DNA from: Clostridiaceae bacterium OM02-2AC
GTDB lineage: Bacteria > Bacillota_I > Bacilli_A > Erysipelotrichales > Erysipelotrichaceae
Assembly: GCA_003481775.1 (NCBI GenBank)
Contig: QULU01000025.1
Location: forward strand, 1-64,000
DNA length: 64,000 bases
Direction of reading: 5' to 3'
Below, piece by piece: positions 17,941-27,759 of this stretch. Under the pieces are notes generated by a model that made no database searches, was not told where the DNA came from, and worked only from the letters and a program-made list of their open reading frames with translations. Numbering within the stretch: position 1 is the first letter of the stretch; each line of letters begins with the position of its first letter. The position numbers and the translations under genes are program-made.

Positions 17941-18365
17941 CTGTGTGGCTGCTGGAAAGATACGAAAAGCAAACATTGGGAGAGCTTGAAATTAGCCTCC
18001 CTTTTTTTATTGCTATATGTCGAAAGGAGGATGCCATCCATTTATTTGCATGGTAGAAAAATTGTGGAAGGGTGAGAGGATACATGTTCAATGCTAAAAA
18101 ATATCCCATTTATCGGCAGCTTCAAGAGCTTGTATATAATTTAGTCTCGGTATGCTTTGAAGACCGTGTGCTTCTAATTATAGAAAGGATCGCACCTTGG
18201 ATAGCGGCAGAGCTTTTTATGTGTCCTCTGCTTACCGGCTGTAAATATTCACAGTATATTGTTACTTGTTAAAGGATGTGCAGGGATGACCGCCTTGTGC
18301 ACAGGTATGCTTTCTCGGTAGCTGTCCGAAAAAGGGGATTACAGCGGCTGATTTCGCTAAGGCAT
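17941..18365. other. convergent intergenic stretch
   Basis: About 425 bases between the kinase and the sulfatase. It has a terminator at each end (17978-18008 and 18366-18390). A 66-codon open frame (18072-18272) has a weak GGGTGAGAGG upstream but no recognisable product; I do not call it. Confidence 0.45.
17978..18008 (+). terminator. terminator of the two-component operon
   Basis: GGGAG-GCT arms pair with AGC-CTCCC, then seven T. Confidence 0.8.
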
Positions 18366-18390
18366 AAAAAAAACCGCAGCATGATGCGGT
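18366..18390 (-). terminator. terminator of the sulfatase gene
   Basis: On the minus strand ACCGCA and TGCGGT arms are followed by a long T-run. The stem begins at the stop codon of the sulfatase gene. Confidence 0.8.
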
Positions 18391-19847
18391 TAGTAATCAT
18401 GAACATTTTGCAGGAGGTCCTGTGGCCTGCGGCAGATCAGCCTTGTGCCGTCGCTGTATCCCTCTTCGCGATCCTGCAGCTTTTGAATGAGAATATCACG
18501 AAGCTGTGCGATGCGTGTCTGATATTTCACATCCTGTATGGCATTGTGTGTTTCCTGCGGATCCTGACGCAGATCAAAGTATTGTTCCTCTCCGGTTTCA
18601 CTGTACCAGATGAATTTATCCTGCTCTGTGACGATGTAATGATTGGAGAGCTTATCATGAAAGCTGTGCTCTCCATGCAAATAGCTTCGTACAGCTTCCG
18701 CTTCCTGTAGGATACAGCGCTTTAAGGAGCTGCCATCCACGGTTTCAGGAATCGGCAGGTTACACAGGTCCAGCAGGGTCGGCATGACGTCGCGCAGCTC
18801 TGTGATGCCGTTAACGGTATGTGGTACGATATCTGCGATATTTTTTCCGATATGCAGCAGGAACGGAATATGGATGCTTCCTTCATATGGAAAGACCTTG
18901 CGCCATAAAGAATGGTCAAACAGCATCTCTCCATGATCACTGGTAAACAAAATGATCGTATTGTCATAGCTGCCATCTTCCTTCAGCGCTGTCAGAATGC
19001 GCCCCAGCTGATGATCGACATGGGTGATTGCTGCATAATAGCCGGCCATGGCATCCTTACGCATAGCGGCATCACAGCATCCGTAAATGGAGTCTGAAAT
19101 TCTGCCAGCCAAACCATTACCATTTTGGCAATCCCAGTCACCGCTTGCCGGTGAGCGCAGGTCTTTGTCCTTATACATATCAAAATATGCTTTTGGAGGG
19201 TCTAAGGGCTGATGCGGACGAACAAAGGAGGACATGAGGAAAAATGGTCTGGTGCGATCTCGTGTTTTTAAAAAGCGTATACTTTTATCAGCCACCCAGT
19301 TGGTCGGATGCAGGCGTTCCTCGTATATCCAGGGATGCGTCACCCAGGAATTGCATTCCGCACCACTTGCATTGATGTCTGCGTCTTCCCCCAGCGCATT
19401 GCGCAGCTCCTGTAAATAATCATCGCTGACGTCCTGATGCATCCAATGGGGGATATGCAGATTGCGATAACAGCGCAGATAGCCGTCATGAAGCTGCAGT
19501 CCCTGAAAACCGCAGGTGAGTCTGGGCGGATGTACATGCATCTTTCCTATGCATTGTGTCTGATAGCCGTTGTTTGAAAATTCCTCCGCCATGTAATGCT
19601 GATAGCGCCATTCCACCTCATCAAGATAGCCGACACGTCCATGTCGTTCCTGGCTTCTGCCTGTCATAAGGGCAGCGCGGGCAGGGATACAGCTTGGCGT
19701 GGCGGAATAAGCATGAGAGAAAAAGACGCCGTCCGCTGCCAGGGAATCTAAATACGGGGTTTTTACATCCGGATGATTCGCAAAGGATAAAGCATCTCCG
19801 CGAAACTGATCGCAGACGACTAATAATACGTTCATATTCTGTTTCAT
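18390..19847 (-). CDS. type I sulfatase (cysteine type, formylglycine-dependent)
   Basis: 485 residues from ATG 19847 (GAAGGTG upstream); a longer in-frame start at 19919 adds 24 non-family residues. The sulfatase signature is C53-I-P-A-R, where C53 would be converted to formylglycine, in anaerobes by a radical-SAM maturase not present here. D13 and Q14 start the metal site and SDHGEMLFDH later completes it. There is no signal peptide, so a cytoplasmic enzyme is likely, acting on imported sulfated mono- or disaccharides or other sulfate or phosphonate esters. Nearby galacto-N-biose genes make a mucin-derived sugar sulfate plausible (inference). Confidence 0.88.
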   Translation of the reverse strand: MKQNMNVLLVVCDQFRGDALSFANHPDVKTPYLDSLAADGVFFSHAYSATPSCIPARAALMTGRSQERHGRVGYLDEVEWRYQHYMAEEFSNNGYQTQCIGKMHVHPPRLTCGFQGLQLHDGYLRCYRNLHIPHWMHQDVSDDYLQELRNALGEDADINASGAECNSWVTHPWIYEERLHPTNWVADKSIRFLKTRDRTRPFFLMSSFVRPHQPLDPPKAYFDMYKDKDLRSPASGDWDCQNGNGLAGRISDSIYGCCDAAMRKDAMAGYYAAITHVDHQLGRILTALKEDGSYDNTIILFTSDHGEMLFDHSLWRKVFPYEGSIHIPFLLHIGKNIADIVPHTVNGITELRDVMPTLLDLCNLPIPETVDGSSLKRCILQEAEAVRSYLHGEHSFHDKLSNHYIVTEQDKFIWYSETGEEQYFDLRQDPQETHNAIQDVKYQTRIAQLRDILIQKLQDREEGYSDGTRLICRRPQDLLQNVHDY

Positions 19848-19961
19848 TTTTTCACCTTCTACCCGTTCATTATATAGGAAAGCTGAAAAAAAGAAAATGT
19901 GAAATGAGCGATCCGGCAATTATATGAAAAAACAGGACAAGAAATCTGCAGGGTGTGTGCA

Positions 19962-20363
19962 TCAGGCAGCAGGGTGAAGCCTTGTGATCGCGGCCTGAAT
20001 AAAGTCACAGAGAATAAAGCCTGCATAGATGAAGGTCAGTCCGTGAGCGTAGCTGGTGCTGAGCAGCATGGAAAATACAGGCAGCAGCTGATTCCCACTG
20101 ATAAAGCTGTAATAGTATAATCCGAGAATGATGAAATTGAAAAGCTCTATCCCATAGCGAAAGCGCGGCTGTATATACTGGTAACAGCGGTACAGGAGGA
20201 ACACGGAAATACCGATCAGGGTATAAATTGTGCCGAAGACGATCTGATAGTCAATGAGATCATATGTTTGTGTCATCCTGTTGTACGCCGCATGAATGGG
20301 GGATTGCATAAGCAGAAGCAGGTAAGGATATAGAAGATAATAGAGATAACTGATGTATTTCAT
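19962..20363 (-). CDS. small polytopic membrane protein, unknown
   Basis: 133 residues, with about four hydrophobic segments (near 3-20, 40-60, 72-92 and 98-125). The start at 20363 has a strong AAAGGAGGAAT ribosome site, so it is a real gene. I recognise no family. It is tyrosine-rich, with a short charged C-terminus. It lies 114 bases downstream of the sulfatase start on the same strand, so the two could share a transcript with this gene first. No function is proposed. Confidence 0.65.
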   Translation of the reverse strand: MKYISYLYYLLYPYLLLLMQSPIHAAYNRMTQTYDLIDYQIVFGTIYTLIGISVFLLYRCYQYIQPRFRYGIELFNFIILGLYYYSFISGNQLLPVFSMLLSTSYAHGLTFIYAGFILCDFIQAAITRLHPAA

Positions 20364-20800
20364 GAAAATTCCTCCTTTCTCTATCTATAGTATAACATTT
20401 TAATAGGATGCAATCGCAAACAGAGGAAGAATTTATCAAAAGGTTCAGGCGCTATGGAGAAGGCGTATCTTTAGTTGCAGAATAACAAGGGATGTATATG
20501 CATACAACAGAGCAAGGGGAGCCCGCTTTTTCTTCTTTATTCTCATTTCCATCATAAAACAGAGGAATGCTGCATCGCTTTTCCTACATAGCGCAGAGGG
20601 AGAATACAGATTTCTAATTTATATATAATTCTTGTATTTTGGCATATTTTGGATGAAATATTTGTATTTTTCAAGAAATAGAAGAATATTGTTCTAAATG
20701 ATGTTTATTTTCTTCGATTTATCTTATATAATTATGGTTGTCTGTGATTGTAAACAAATGTAAGAAATGTTATTTTTGAAAAGAATTTCAAAATCTTGCA

Positions 20801-20814
20801 TTTTAGCGTTTGAA
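20801..20814 (-). promoter_or_regulatory. cre-like site 1 (CcpA)
   Basis: Read on the minus strand, TTCAAACGCTAAAA matches 11 of 14 positions of TGWAANCGNTNWCA. It is AT-biased, so low certainty alone. Confidence 0.35.
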
Positions 20815-20853
20815 AAGCAATATCTATAAAAAATAGAACAATATATGCATTGC

Positions 20854-20867
20854 ATAAAACGCTTACA
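20854..20867 (+). promoter_or_regulatory. cre-like site 2 (CcpA)
   Basis: ATAAAACGCTTACA matches 12 of 14 positions of TGWAANCGNTNWCA and sits 54 bases before the binding-protein start, a position suited to repression. Confidence 0.5.
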
Positions 20868-20920
20868 TTCAGTAATATTTAGGTATGGAAAACATATCCA
20901 GATGAAGGAGGAAATTCATT

Positions 20921-22255
20921 ATGAAAAAAATGGTAGCACTTGCTTGTGTTGGGTTAATGGCCGCAAGCGTTGTTACAGGCTGCAGCAGCAAGAAGGATGA
21001 CGGGTCTTCTAGCGGTGACGGCGAAAAACGTATCGTTAAATTTGATGCGTTCTCTGGAGGAAACGGTGAAGAAGTTTGGAAGGAAATGGCAGCAGCGTTT
21101 GAAAAGAAAAATCCAGATGTTAAGGTAGAGCTTCGTTTTGAAAAGGACTTACCAGCAGTTCTGAACAAAGAAAACAGCAAAGGGGAATATTCTGATATCG
21201 TCTACTACAATCTGGGACAGCAGAGTCAGTTTACAGAAACGCAGCTGAACAGCAAAAAGGTGGAAGACATCTCTGATGTATTCGCAGATGAAAACGTGAA
21301 GAAAAACATCAACCCGGATTTCGTAAACAACCCGGTATCTCAGTTCTACGGTGACGGCAAGAACTATCTGGCACCAATCATGTATACACCTGGTGGTTTA
21401 TATTACAATGCAAATCTGGTTGGAGAAGGAAAGAAATATGAAATTCCTCAGACCTGGGATGATATGTTCAAGCTTGGTGACCAGCTGAAAGAAGAAGGCA
21501 AGGTTTCTCTGTTTACGTATGCAACAGCAGGATATCTGGATAACACGATCCTTTCCGTTATTCAGGAAGCCGGCGGACAGGATCTGCTGAGCAAGCTGCT
21601 GAACTACGATTCTGAAGCTTGGAAAACAAAAGAAGGTAAGACAGTTACCGATACGATCGGACGTCTTGTAAAAGATTACATGGAACCAAATACGGTTGCA
21701 AATGCTAACGTAAAAGACGGATTTACAAAGAACCAGCAGGCTGTTATCGACGGTAAGGCTCTGTTCATGCCAAACGGAAGCTGGGTAGTTGGTGAAATGG
21801 AAGCTACAACTCCAAAGGATTTCAAATGGGGCGTAAGCGCAGTGCCTGCACTGACAAAAGACGGAAAGAAAGCCATCACAACCTTTACAGAACAGTGCTG
21901 GATCCCTTCCGAAGCTAAGAACAAGGACGATGCAAAAGCATTCCTGAAATTTATCTATTCTGAAGAAGGCGCAAACATCATGCTGAAATACAACTGTGTT
22001 GTACCTGTAAACGGTATCACAGACAAGCTGACAGGCGTTAACAAAGAGCTGTATAATGTATACAATGACGAGAATGTTACTGCAGTTATCGGCGCATTTG
22101 CACCATTTGACTCTGCAGCTATCCCTGATGTAGACATGAAGAAAGTATTATGTTTCACAGCTGATGATATCAATACTGGTAAGACTACTGCTGAAAAGTG
22201 GAACAGTGAATTAGTGAAAACTTGGAAAACGATTAGTGAGCATCCAGTAAAATAA
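20921..22255 (+). CDS. sugar ABC transporter substrate-binding lipoprotein
   Basis: 444 residues. A lipoprotein signal ends at the lipobox VTGC (C21), followed by a serine/glycine-rich linker and a type 1 extracellular solute-binding fold (FDAFSGGNGEEVWKEMAAAFEKK and later TPGGLYYNANLV). It captures an oligosaccharide at the cell surface and delivers it to the two permeases encoded next. Since the operon contains a GH112 phosphorylase, the ligand is probably galacto-N-biose or lacto-N-biose (inference). A hairpin between this gene and the first permease probably sets binding protein in excess. Confidence 0.92.
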   Translation: MKKMVALACVGLMAASVVTGCSSKKDDGSSSGDGEKRIVKFDAFSGGNGEEVWKEMAAAFEKKNPDVKVELRFEKDLPAVLNKENSKGEYSDIVYYNLGQQSQFTETQLNSKKVEDISDVFADENVKKNINPDFVNNPVSQFYGDGKNYLAPIMYTPGGLYYNANLVGEGKKYEIPQTWDDMFKLGDQLKEEGKVSLFTYATAGYLDNTILSVIQEAGGQDLLSKLLNYDSEAWKTKEGKTVTDTIGRLVKDYMEPNTVANANVKDGFTKNQQAVIDGKALFMPNGSWVVGEMEATTPKDFKWGVSAVPALTKDGKKAITTFTEQCWIPSEAKNKDDAKAFLKFIYSEEGANIMLKYNCVVPVNGITDKLTGVNKELYNVYNDENVTAVIGAFAPFDSAAIPDVDMKKVLCFTADDINTGKTTAEKWNSELVKTWKTISEHPVK

Positions 22256-22280
22256 ATTTGTGAGCATGATTTATTGAACT

Positions 22281-22310
22281 AGCAGTGAGCGAATCGCTCA
22301 CTGCTTTTTA
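22281..22310 (+). terminator. intra-operon hairpin/partial terminator
   Basis: AGCAGTGAGC and GCTCACTGCT form a perfect 10-bp stem with a 5-base loop, followed by five T, between the binding-protein and permease genes. Such hairpins allow partial read-through and protect the upstream mRNA. Confidence 0.75.
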
Positions 22311-22328
22311 GAAAAGGAGGGTTAAGTA

Positions 22329-23210
22329 ATGAATAAAAAGAAAGCACAGAGAAGATTTGTCTTTGCCTGTCTGGCACCGGCCGTTATTCTTGTGATTCTC
22401 TTTATGGTGATTCCTACCTTCAACGTATTCCGTTACTCTCTGTACGGGAAAACGGGAATCGTCGGCGATGCCCCGTTTGTAGGATTGAACAATTTTAAAA
22501 TTTTATTTACCGATTCACGTTTTATTGAATCCATGCAGAACATGATTCTGATCATTGTGATGGTGACGCTGTTTACCGTTGTACTCGCTGTTCTGTTTGC
22601 GACCTTGCTGACCAGGGAAGAATTCAAAGGAAAAAACTTCTTCCGTGTCATCTTCTATATTCCTAATATTTTAAGTATTGTCGTTATCGCCGGTATCTTC
22701 TCGGCAATTTATGCACCTGATAATGGATTGTTAAACAGCTTCCTTGAAATGATCGGTCTTGGTATGCTGCAGAAGCAGTGGATGGGAGATTCCGGTATCA
22801 TATTGTATTCCATCATCTTTGCACTGGTATGGCAGGCAATCGGCTACTATATGGTTATGTATATGGCCAGCATGTCATCGATTCCGGAAAACCTGTATGA
22901 AGCGGCTGCTCTGGAAGGGGCAGGAAAGGTAAAACAGTTCTTCATGATTACACTTCCACTCATCTGGAACAATATCCGAACGACACTGACCTTCTTCGTT
23001 ATTTCCACGATCAATCTAAGCTTCATGTTCATTCAGATCAATACGAATGGAGATCTTGGAAGTGAAGTACCGCTGAACTATATGTACAACAAGGCATTTG
23101 GAGGAAATTATTCCTATGGTATGGCAATCGGTGTCATCACCTTTATCTTCTCCTTCGCCCTGTCCGGTTTACTGAACAAAATCACAGAACGTGATGTTCT
23201 GGAATTCTAG
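22329..23210 (+). CDS. sugar ABC transporter permease (MalF type)
   Basis: 293 residues, about six membrane segments. The EAA loop is EAAALEGAGKVKQFFMITLPLIW near residue 190, which contacts the ATPase. The start at 22329 follows AAAAGGAGGG. With the next gene it forms the membrane channel of the importer. The second permease begins 12 bases after the stop. Substrate is inferred from the GH112 enzyme downstream. Confidence 0.93.
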   Translation: MNKKKAQRRFVFACLAPAVILVILFMVIPTFNVFRYSLYGKTGIVGDAPFVGLNNFKILFTDSRFIESMQNMILIIVMVTLFTVVLAVLFATLLTREEFKGKNFFRVIFYIPNILSIVVIAGIFSAIYAPDNGLLNSFLEMIGLGMLQKQWMGDSGIILYSIIFALVWQAIGYYMVMYMASMSSIPENLYEAAALEGAGKVKQFFMITLPLIWNNIRTTLTFFVISTINLSFMFIQINTNGDLGSEVPLNYMYNKAFGGNYSYGMAIGVITFIFSFALSGLLNKITERDVLEF

Positions 23211-23222
23211 GAGGTGTGAGCT

Positions 23223-24089
23223 ATGAATAAGAAAAAAATGTCTTCTCATGCCTGGTATAAGATATTCGTCTATGTGGCGATGATCGTATTCGCCATCAGC
23301 ATCATTGTACCGGTTGCCTGGGTATTCCTGTCCAGTGTGAAATCACAGCTGGATCTGGTTGGCGATCCATGGTCCATGCCGACGCAGTTCCTCTGTAGTA
23401 ACTTCGTTGATGCGATGGAAAAGGCCCGCATGGGAGAGTATTTCATCAATTCCGTATTTGTTACCGTGCTTGGTCTGATTTTCCTGCTGGTGCTGGCACT
23501 GCCTGCATCCTACGTTCTGGCAAGATATCCGTTCAAGGGTAAGAAATTCTTCAATGCCTTGTTTATGGCAGGCCTGTTTGTCAATGTAAATTATATTGTG
23601 CTGCCGATTTATCTGATGCTGTTTCAGGCAGATCAGCTGCTCGGTGTGGAGGTATTCCTGAATAATAAGGTCATGCTGGCATTAGTGAATGCGGCAACCA
23701 GTCTTCCGTTTACGATTTATCTGCTGAGCGGCTACTTCAAGACGCTGCCGAAGGCATATGAGGAAGCAGCATTGATTGATGGCTGCGGTTATTTCAAGAC
23801 AATGACGAAGATTATGATTCCAATGGCCAGACCGAGTATCATTACCGTTATTCTGTTCCAGTTCCTGGCGTTCTGGAATGAGTATATCATGGCATTTACC
23901 CTGATGGATAAGGATAATGCGACACTGGCTGTCGGGTTGAAATTCCTGATGGCAGATCAGCGCTCGCAGGCGAATTACGGTGTCATGTATGCCGGTCTTG
24001 TTATCGTTATGGTACCAACTTTGATTCTGTACATCTGTGTACAGAAGAAACTGACCCAGGGTATGAGCCTTGGAGGTCTGAAAGATTAG
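23223..24089 (+). CDS. sugar ABC transporter permease (MalG type)
   Basis: 288 residues with six membrane segments and the EAA loop EEAALIDGCGYFKTMTKIMIPM near residue 180. The N-terminal VPVAWVFLSSVKS segment is typical of MalG-type permeases. A GGAGGTG ribosome site lies before 23223. It is tightly packed between the MalF-type permease and the phosphorylase gene (13-base gap). It partners with the MalF-type subunit and with the MsmX/UgpC-type ATPase encoded at the operon end. Confidence 0.93.
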   Translation: MNKKKMSSHAWYKIFVYVAMIVFAISIIVPVAWVFLSSVKSQLDLVGDPWSMPTQFLCSNFVDAMEKARMGEYFINSVFVTVLGLIFLLVLALPASYVLARYPFKGKKFFNALFMAGLFVNVNYIVLPIYLMLFQADQLLGVEVFLNNKVMLALVNAATSLPFTIYLLSGYFKTLPKAYEEAALIDGCGYFKTMTKIMIPMARPSIITVILFQFLAFWNEYIMAFTLMDKDNATLAVGLKFLMADQRSQANYGVMYAGLVIVMVPTLILYICVQKKLTQGMSLGGLKD

Positions 24090-24102
24090 GAGTTACACGA
24101 CT

Positions 24103-26274
24103 ATGAAAAAAACATTCGGCAGAGTAACATTGCCTGGAGAAAGCAATTTTCTGGAAGAAACAAAGGATTTGCTGGAGCGCTGGGGTGCGGATGCGATTCG
24201 TGACAGCGACGGCACAAAGCTTGATGAAGGAATCCGAAATCTGGATGCGAAGATATATACCACATATTTCGTAGCCAGAGGGCATAATGAATTCGCTGAA
24301 CAGCACATGGAGGAATGCCAGCAGATTTATCTGATGAGTGCATATACGCTGGCAACCGAAGCTGATGTCTGTATTGCATTTGCGGAAGAATACTTCGATC
24401 AGCAGGTCACACCGGATTATGACCATGATCCCAAGCAATGGTGGGAGGTTATCGACCGTACCAGCGGGGCTGTGATTGCCGCAGATGACTGGGAGCTGGA
24501 TCAAATGCAGCATACGGTTATCGTGCATCATGCACAGCCGTTCCACGAATATACGGTCAGCTTTCTGGCATATATTCTCTGGGATCCGACACAGATGTAC
24601 AATCATATCACCAATGACTGGGGCGATAAGCCTCATGAAATACCGTTTGATGTACGCAAGCCGTACAGCAGCAGCTATGTTGTGGAATATTTGAAGCACT
24701 GGCTGCAGGAGGAAGAAAATAAGCGCTGTGATATTGTACGCTTCACAACGTTCTTCTATCACTTCACGCTGATTTTCAATAAATATGCGAAGGAAAAATT
24801 TGTAGACTGGTGCGGCTATGGTGCCAGTGTATCTACGGAAGCGATACTGGCGTTTGAACAGGAGAAGGGCTATCGCCTGCGCCCGGAGGTTTTTGTACAA
24901 AACGGCTATTATAATTCCACGTTCTGTGTTCCGACAAAGGAATATCAGGAGTATATTGATTTTACCCAACGGTTTGTAAGTGCCAAGGCAAAGGAACTGG
25001 TGGATCTGGTACATGAAGCGGGTAAAGAAGCAATGATGTTTCTCGGTGATAACTGGATTGGTACCGAGCCGTATGGAAAATACTTTCCTTCCATCGGACT
25101 GGATGCCGTGGTGGGCAGTGTCGGCGGCGGTGCAACCCTTCGCCTGATTTCCGATATTCCCGGCGTAAGGTATCACGAAGGACGATTCCTTCCCTATTTC
25201 TTCCCGGACACGTTCCATGAAGGAAATGATCCGGTGATTGAAGCAGTGGATAACTGGCTGAGTGCCAGACGTGCCATCATGCGTAAGCCGATTGACCGCA
25301 TTGGCTATGGCGGCTATCCAAGCCTTGCCTATAAGTTTCCGAAATTTGTCGAATACATTGAAAAGGTATGCGAGGAATTCCGTCAGATTTATGATATTGT
25401 ACATGATCAGACACCGTATTGTGGGCTGAAGGTGGCAATCCTGAATCACTGGGGTGCGCTGCGCAGCTGGCATGCCTACATGGTGGCGCATGGTTTGTAC
25501 TGCAAACAGATTTACTCCTATAACGGTATGCTGGAATCTTTGAGCGGAGCCAGCGTCGATGTTGTCTTTATCAGCTTTGATGAGCTGCTGGAGCATGGCA
25601 TACCTGCGGATATCGATGTTATCATCAATGCAGGAGATGCGCATACGGCATTCTCCGGCGGGGATATATGGAAAAACGAAGCACTGGTAAGTATGCTGCG
25701 TGCATGGGTCTACAATGGACATGGTCTGGTAGGAATCGGAGAGCCGACGGCCTGTGAGCATGGCGGACGTTTCTTCCAGATGGCAGATGCGTTCGGTGTG
25801 GATAAGGAGCTTGGCTTCACATTGCATACAGATAAATATTTCCATACACCGATAGACAATCACTTCATAACCGAGGATGTTGTGGAGCCGCTGAATTTCG
25901 GAGAAGGTATGAAAAATATCTATGCGCTGTATGAGGATACGGAAATCATCGCGTATAACGATGGGGAAGTAAACATGGCGGCTCATGCGTATGGAAAAGG
26001 ACGCTGTGTATATATCGCAGGACTTCCATACAGCACGCAGAATACCAGAATCTTGCTGCGTTCCCTCTATTATGCGGCAAACAAAGAGGAAGCATTCAAG
26101 AAATGGTATGCGGATAACCTGTATTGTGAGGTACATGCGTATCCGCAGTCCAAGCAGTATGCAATTTTGAATAATACAAATGAAATCCAGGAAACCGGTG
26201 TGTATGACGGAGAAGGAAACTGTGTTCATGCGACACTGCAGCCTGGGGAAATACGATGGATGGTGATGAAATAA
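24103..26274 (+). CDS. lnpA: GH112 1,3-beta-galactosyl-N-acetylhexosamine phosphorylase
   Basis: 723 residues, full GH112 length. It splits galacto-N-biose or lacto-N-biose with phosphate to galactose-1-phosphate and GalNAc or GlcNAc in the cytoplasm. The N-terminus (GRVTLPGESNFLEETKDLL, then WGADAIRDSDGT) and the block MMFLGDNWIGTEPY match the Bifidobacterium enzyme; D316 corresponds to its general acid. The importer genes lie directly upstream, so transport and cleavage are coupled. The family also contains galactosyl-rhamnose phosphorylases, which I cannot exclude by eye. No hexosamine kinase (NahK) or galT lies nearby, so products must be handled elsewhere. Confidence 0.92.
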   Translation: MKKTFGRVTLPGESNFLEETKDLLERWGADAIRDSDGTKLDEGIRNLDAKIYTTYFVARGHNEFAEQHMEECQQIYLMSAYTLATEADVCIAFAEEYFDQQVTPDYDHDPKQWWEVIDRTSGAVIAADDWELDQMQHTVIVHHAQPFHEYTVSFLAYILWDPTQMYNHITNDWGDKPHEIPFDVRKPYSSSYVVEYLKHWLQEEENKRCDIVRFTTFFYHFTLIFNKYAKEKFVDWCGYGASVSTEAILAFEQEKGYRLRPEVFVQNGYYNSTFCVPTKEYQEYIDFTQRFVSAKAKELVDLVHEAGKEAMMFLGDNWIGTEPYGKYFPSIGLDAVVGSVGGGATLRLISDIPGVRYHEGRFLPYFFPDTFHEGNDPVIEAVDNWLSARRAIMRKPIDRIGYGGYPSLAYKFPKFVEYIEKVCEEFRQIYDIVHDQTPYCGLKVAILNHWGALRSWHAYMVAHGLYCKQIYSYNGMLESLSGASVDVVFISFDELLEHGIPADIDVIINAGDAHTAFSGGDIWKNEALVSMLRAWVYNGHGLVGIGEPTACEHGGRFFQMADAFGVDKELGFTLHTDKYFHTPIDNHFITEDVVEPLNFGEGMKNIYALYEDTEIIAYNDGEVNMAAHAYGKGRCVYIAGLPYSTQNTRILLRSLYYAANKEEAFKKWYADNLYCEVHAYPQSKQYAILNNTNEIQETGVYDGEGNCVHATLQPGEIRWMVMK

Positions 26275-26444
26275 TGGAAACCAATATTGTGAAGAATATC
26301 ATCATGGCAGTTCTGTTCTTTGTGTTCCTTGGCATGATCGTCATCGGACAGAAAACCGTTGGTTTGGGAAATCTGGGATTGGAGATTGCCGGACTGGCCG
26401 GACTGCTCGCAGAGCTGTATGTATACAATCGAAAGTACAAATAA
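26274..26444 (+). CDS. small single-pass membrane protein in the galacto-N-biose operon
   Basis: 56 residues, starting in the stop codon of the phosphorylase gene (TAATG), so it is translationally coupled. It is nearly all hydrophobic: KNIIMAVLFFVFLGMIVIGQ, then GLGNLGLEIAGLAGLLAELY, ending YNRKYK. One or two membrane helices are likely. I believe small proteins of this kind (DUF6903-like) recur in such operons, but their role is not known. It could be a transporter accessory subunit. It is real because of the tight coupling and the AAGAAGGAGG site of the next gene right after it. Confidence 0.75.
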   Translation: METNIVKNIIMAVLFFVFLGMIVIGQKTVGLGNLGLEIAGLAGLLAELYVYNRKYK

Positions 26445-26459
26445 GAAGGAGGAAGTAAA

Positions 26460-27551
26460 ATGGCAGATTTATCATTAAGACATATAGATAAGATCTATGA
26501 TAATAATGTACAGGCCGTTTTTGATTTCAATCTGGAAATCAAGGATAAGGAGTTCATTGTATTCGTAGGTCCGTCCGGATGTGGAAAATCAACAACTCTG
26601 CGTATGATTGCAGGACTGGAGGATATCTCCGCCGGAGAATTTTATATCGATGACAAACTGATGAATGATGTAGAACCAAAGGATCGTGACATTGCCATGG
26701 TCTTCCAGTCCTACGCATTGTATCCGCATATGAGTGTTTATGATAATATGGCGTTTGGTTTGAAGCTGAAAAAGACACCAAAGGAAGAAATCGACAAGCG
26801 TGTACGGGAAGCTGCCCGTATACTGGAAATTGAAGACTATCTGGATCGTAAGCCGAAAGCATTATCCGGCGGTCAGCGTCAGCGTGTTGCGCTGGGGCGT
26901 GCAATCGTTCGTAATGCGAAGGTATTTCTGATGGATGAACCACTGTCCAATCTGGATGCCAAGCTGCGTGTACAGATGAGAAGTGAAATCATCAAGCTGC
27001 ATGAGCGCATCAATGCGACAACGATTTATGTAACCCATGATCAGACTGAGGCGATGACCATGGCGGATCGTATTGTTGTGATGAAGGCTGGTTATATTCA
27101 GCAGATCGGTACACCGAAGGAGATTTACAACAATCCAAAGAATATGTTTGTTGCAGGATTCCTGGGCGCACCGGCAACCAATTTCCTGCAGGGAACCTAT
27201 CAGGGAAATGCGTTTATCTGCAATGATCAGCGCATCGAAATGCCGGATATGTTCCACGAGGCTATGAAGCCGTATGATGGCAAAGAGGTTGTCATGGGTA
27301 TCCGTCCGGAGGATCTGCATGGTGAAGGAATTGTTGCGGACACCTATCCTACTTCGCATTTCATGTTTGATGTTGAGGTCAGCGAGCTGCTCGGTCATGA
27401 ATTTATCCTGCACGGACGCTTTGGAAAACAGCGTCTTGAGGCAAAGGTAGCGGCACGCATTGAAGCCAGACCACATGAGGATATTGAACTGGCTATGGAT
27501 CTTAGTAAGGTTCACTTCTTCGACAAGGAAACAGAAGAAACAATTATTTAG
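26460..27551 (+). CDS. sugar ABC transporter ATPase (MsmX/UgpC type)
   Basis: 363 residues. Walker A is GPSGCGKST near residue 38, the signature is LSGGQ near 135, Walker B is VFLMDEP, and the switch histidine lies in [11 protein letters not shown]-terminal regulatory OB-fold follows (about 235-363; [12 protein letters not shown]). It powers import by the two permeases upstream. Such ATPases are often shared by several sugar importers. The ribosome site is AAGAAGGAGG. It ends the operon; the terminator at 27760-27794 follows after about 200 bases. Confidence 0.94.
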   Translation: MADLSLRHIDKIYDNNVQAVFDFNLEIKDKEFIVFVGPSGCGKSTTLRMIAGLEDISAGEFYIDDKLMNDVEPKDRDIAMVFQSYALYPHMSVYDNMAFGLKLKKTPKEEIDKRVREAARILEIEDYLDRKPKALSGGQRQRVALGRAIVRNAKVFLMDEPLSNLDAKLRVQMRSEIIKLHERINATTIYVTHDQTEAMTMADRIVVMKAGYIQQIGTPKEIYNNPKNMFVAGFLGAPATNFLQGTYQGNAFICNDQRIEMPDMFHEAMKPYDGKEVVMGIRPEDLHGEGIVADTYPTSHFMFDVEVSELLGHEFILHGRFGKQRLEAKVAARIEARPHEDIELAMDLSKVHFFDKETEETII

Positions 27552-27759
27552 ATTCTTTCATCCCTTATGGGATGCAGGCATTCCACATGCACGCCGTGCA
27601 GTGCATTCATCCCTCCTCTTTCAGAAACGTTGTACGGCTGAGCCTCCATATCATACAGTGTCTGGCAGCCGGATATTGTATGGTATGGCGGTGTATGGGA
27701 ATGTATAAAGAATAGGAAAGAAAGATGCTTTCTTTCCTTATGGAAAGGAAATCGCTGTG

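Larger units (their letters stand above)
20364..20920. other. long leader region of the galacto-N-biose operon
   Basis: About 560 AT-rich bases with no supported gene. The last 120 bases contain two cre-like sites (20801-20814 and 20854-20867), which suits carbon catabolite control of the operon that follows. A GAAGGAGG ribosome site precedes the first gene. Confidence 0.5.

Noticed and set aside
16573..17976. 467-codon open frame on the minus strand over the histidine kinase gene
   Set aside because: Antisense shadow with no start signal; the plus-strand kinase has all motifs.
18072..18272. 66-codon frame between the kinase and sulfatase genes
   Set aside because: Weak ribosome site, no family, no conserved character; not enough to call a gene.
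24007..26229. 740-codon open frame on the minus strand across the GH112 gene
   Set aside because: It is the antisense shadow of a clear phosphorylase gene and has no ribosome site or family motif; long antisense frames arise from codon bias.
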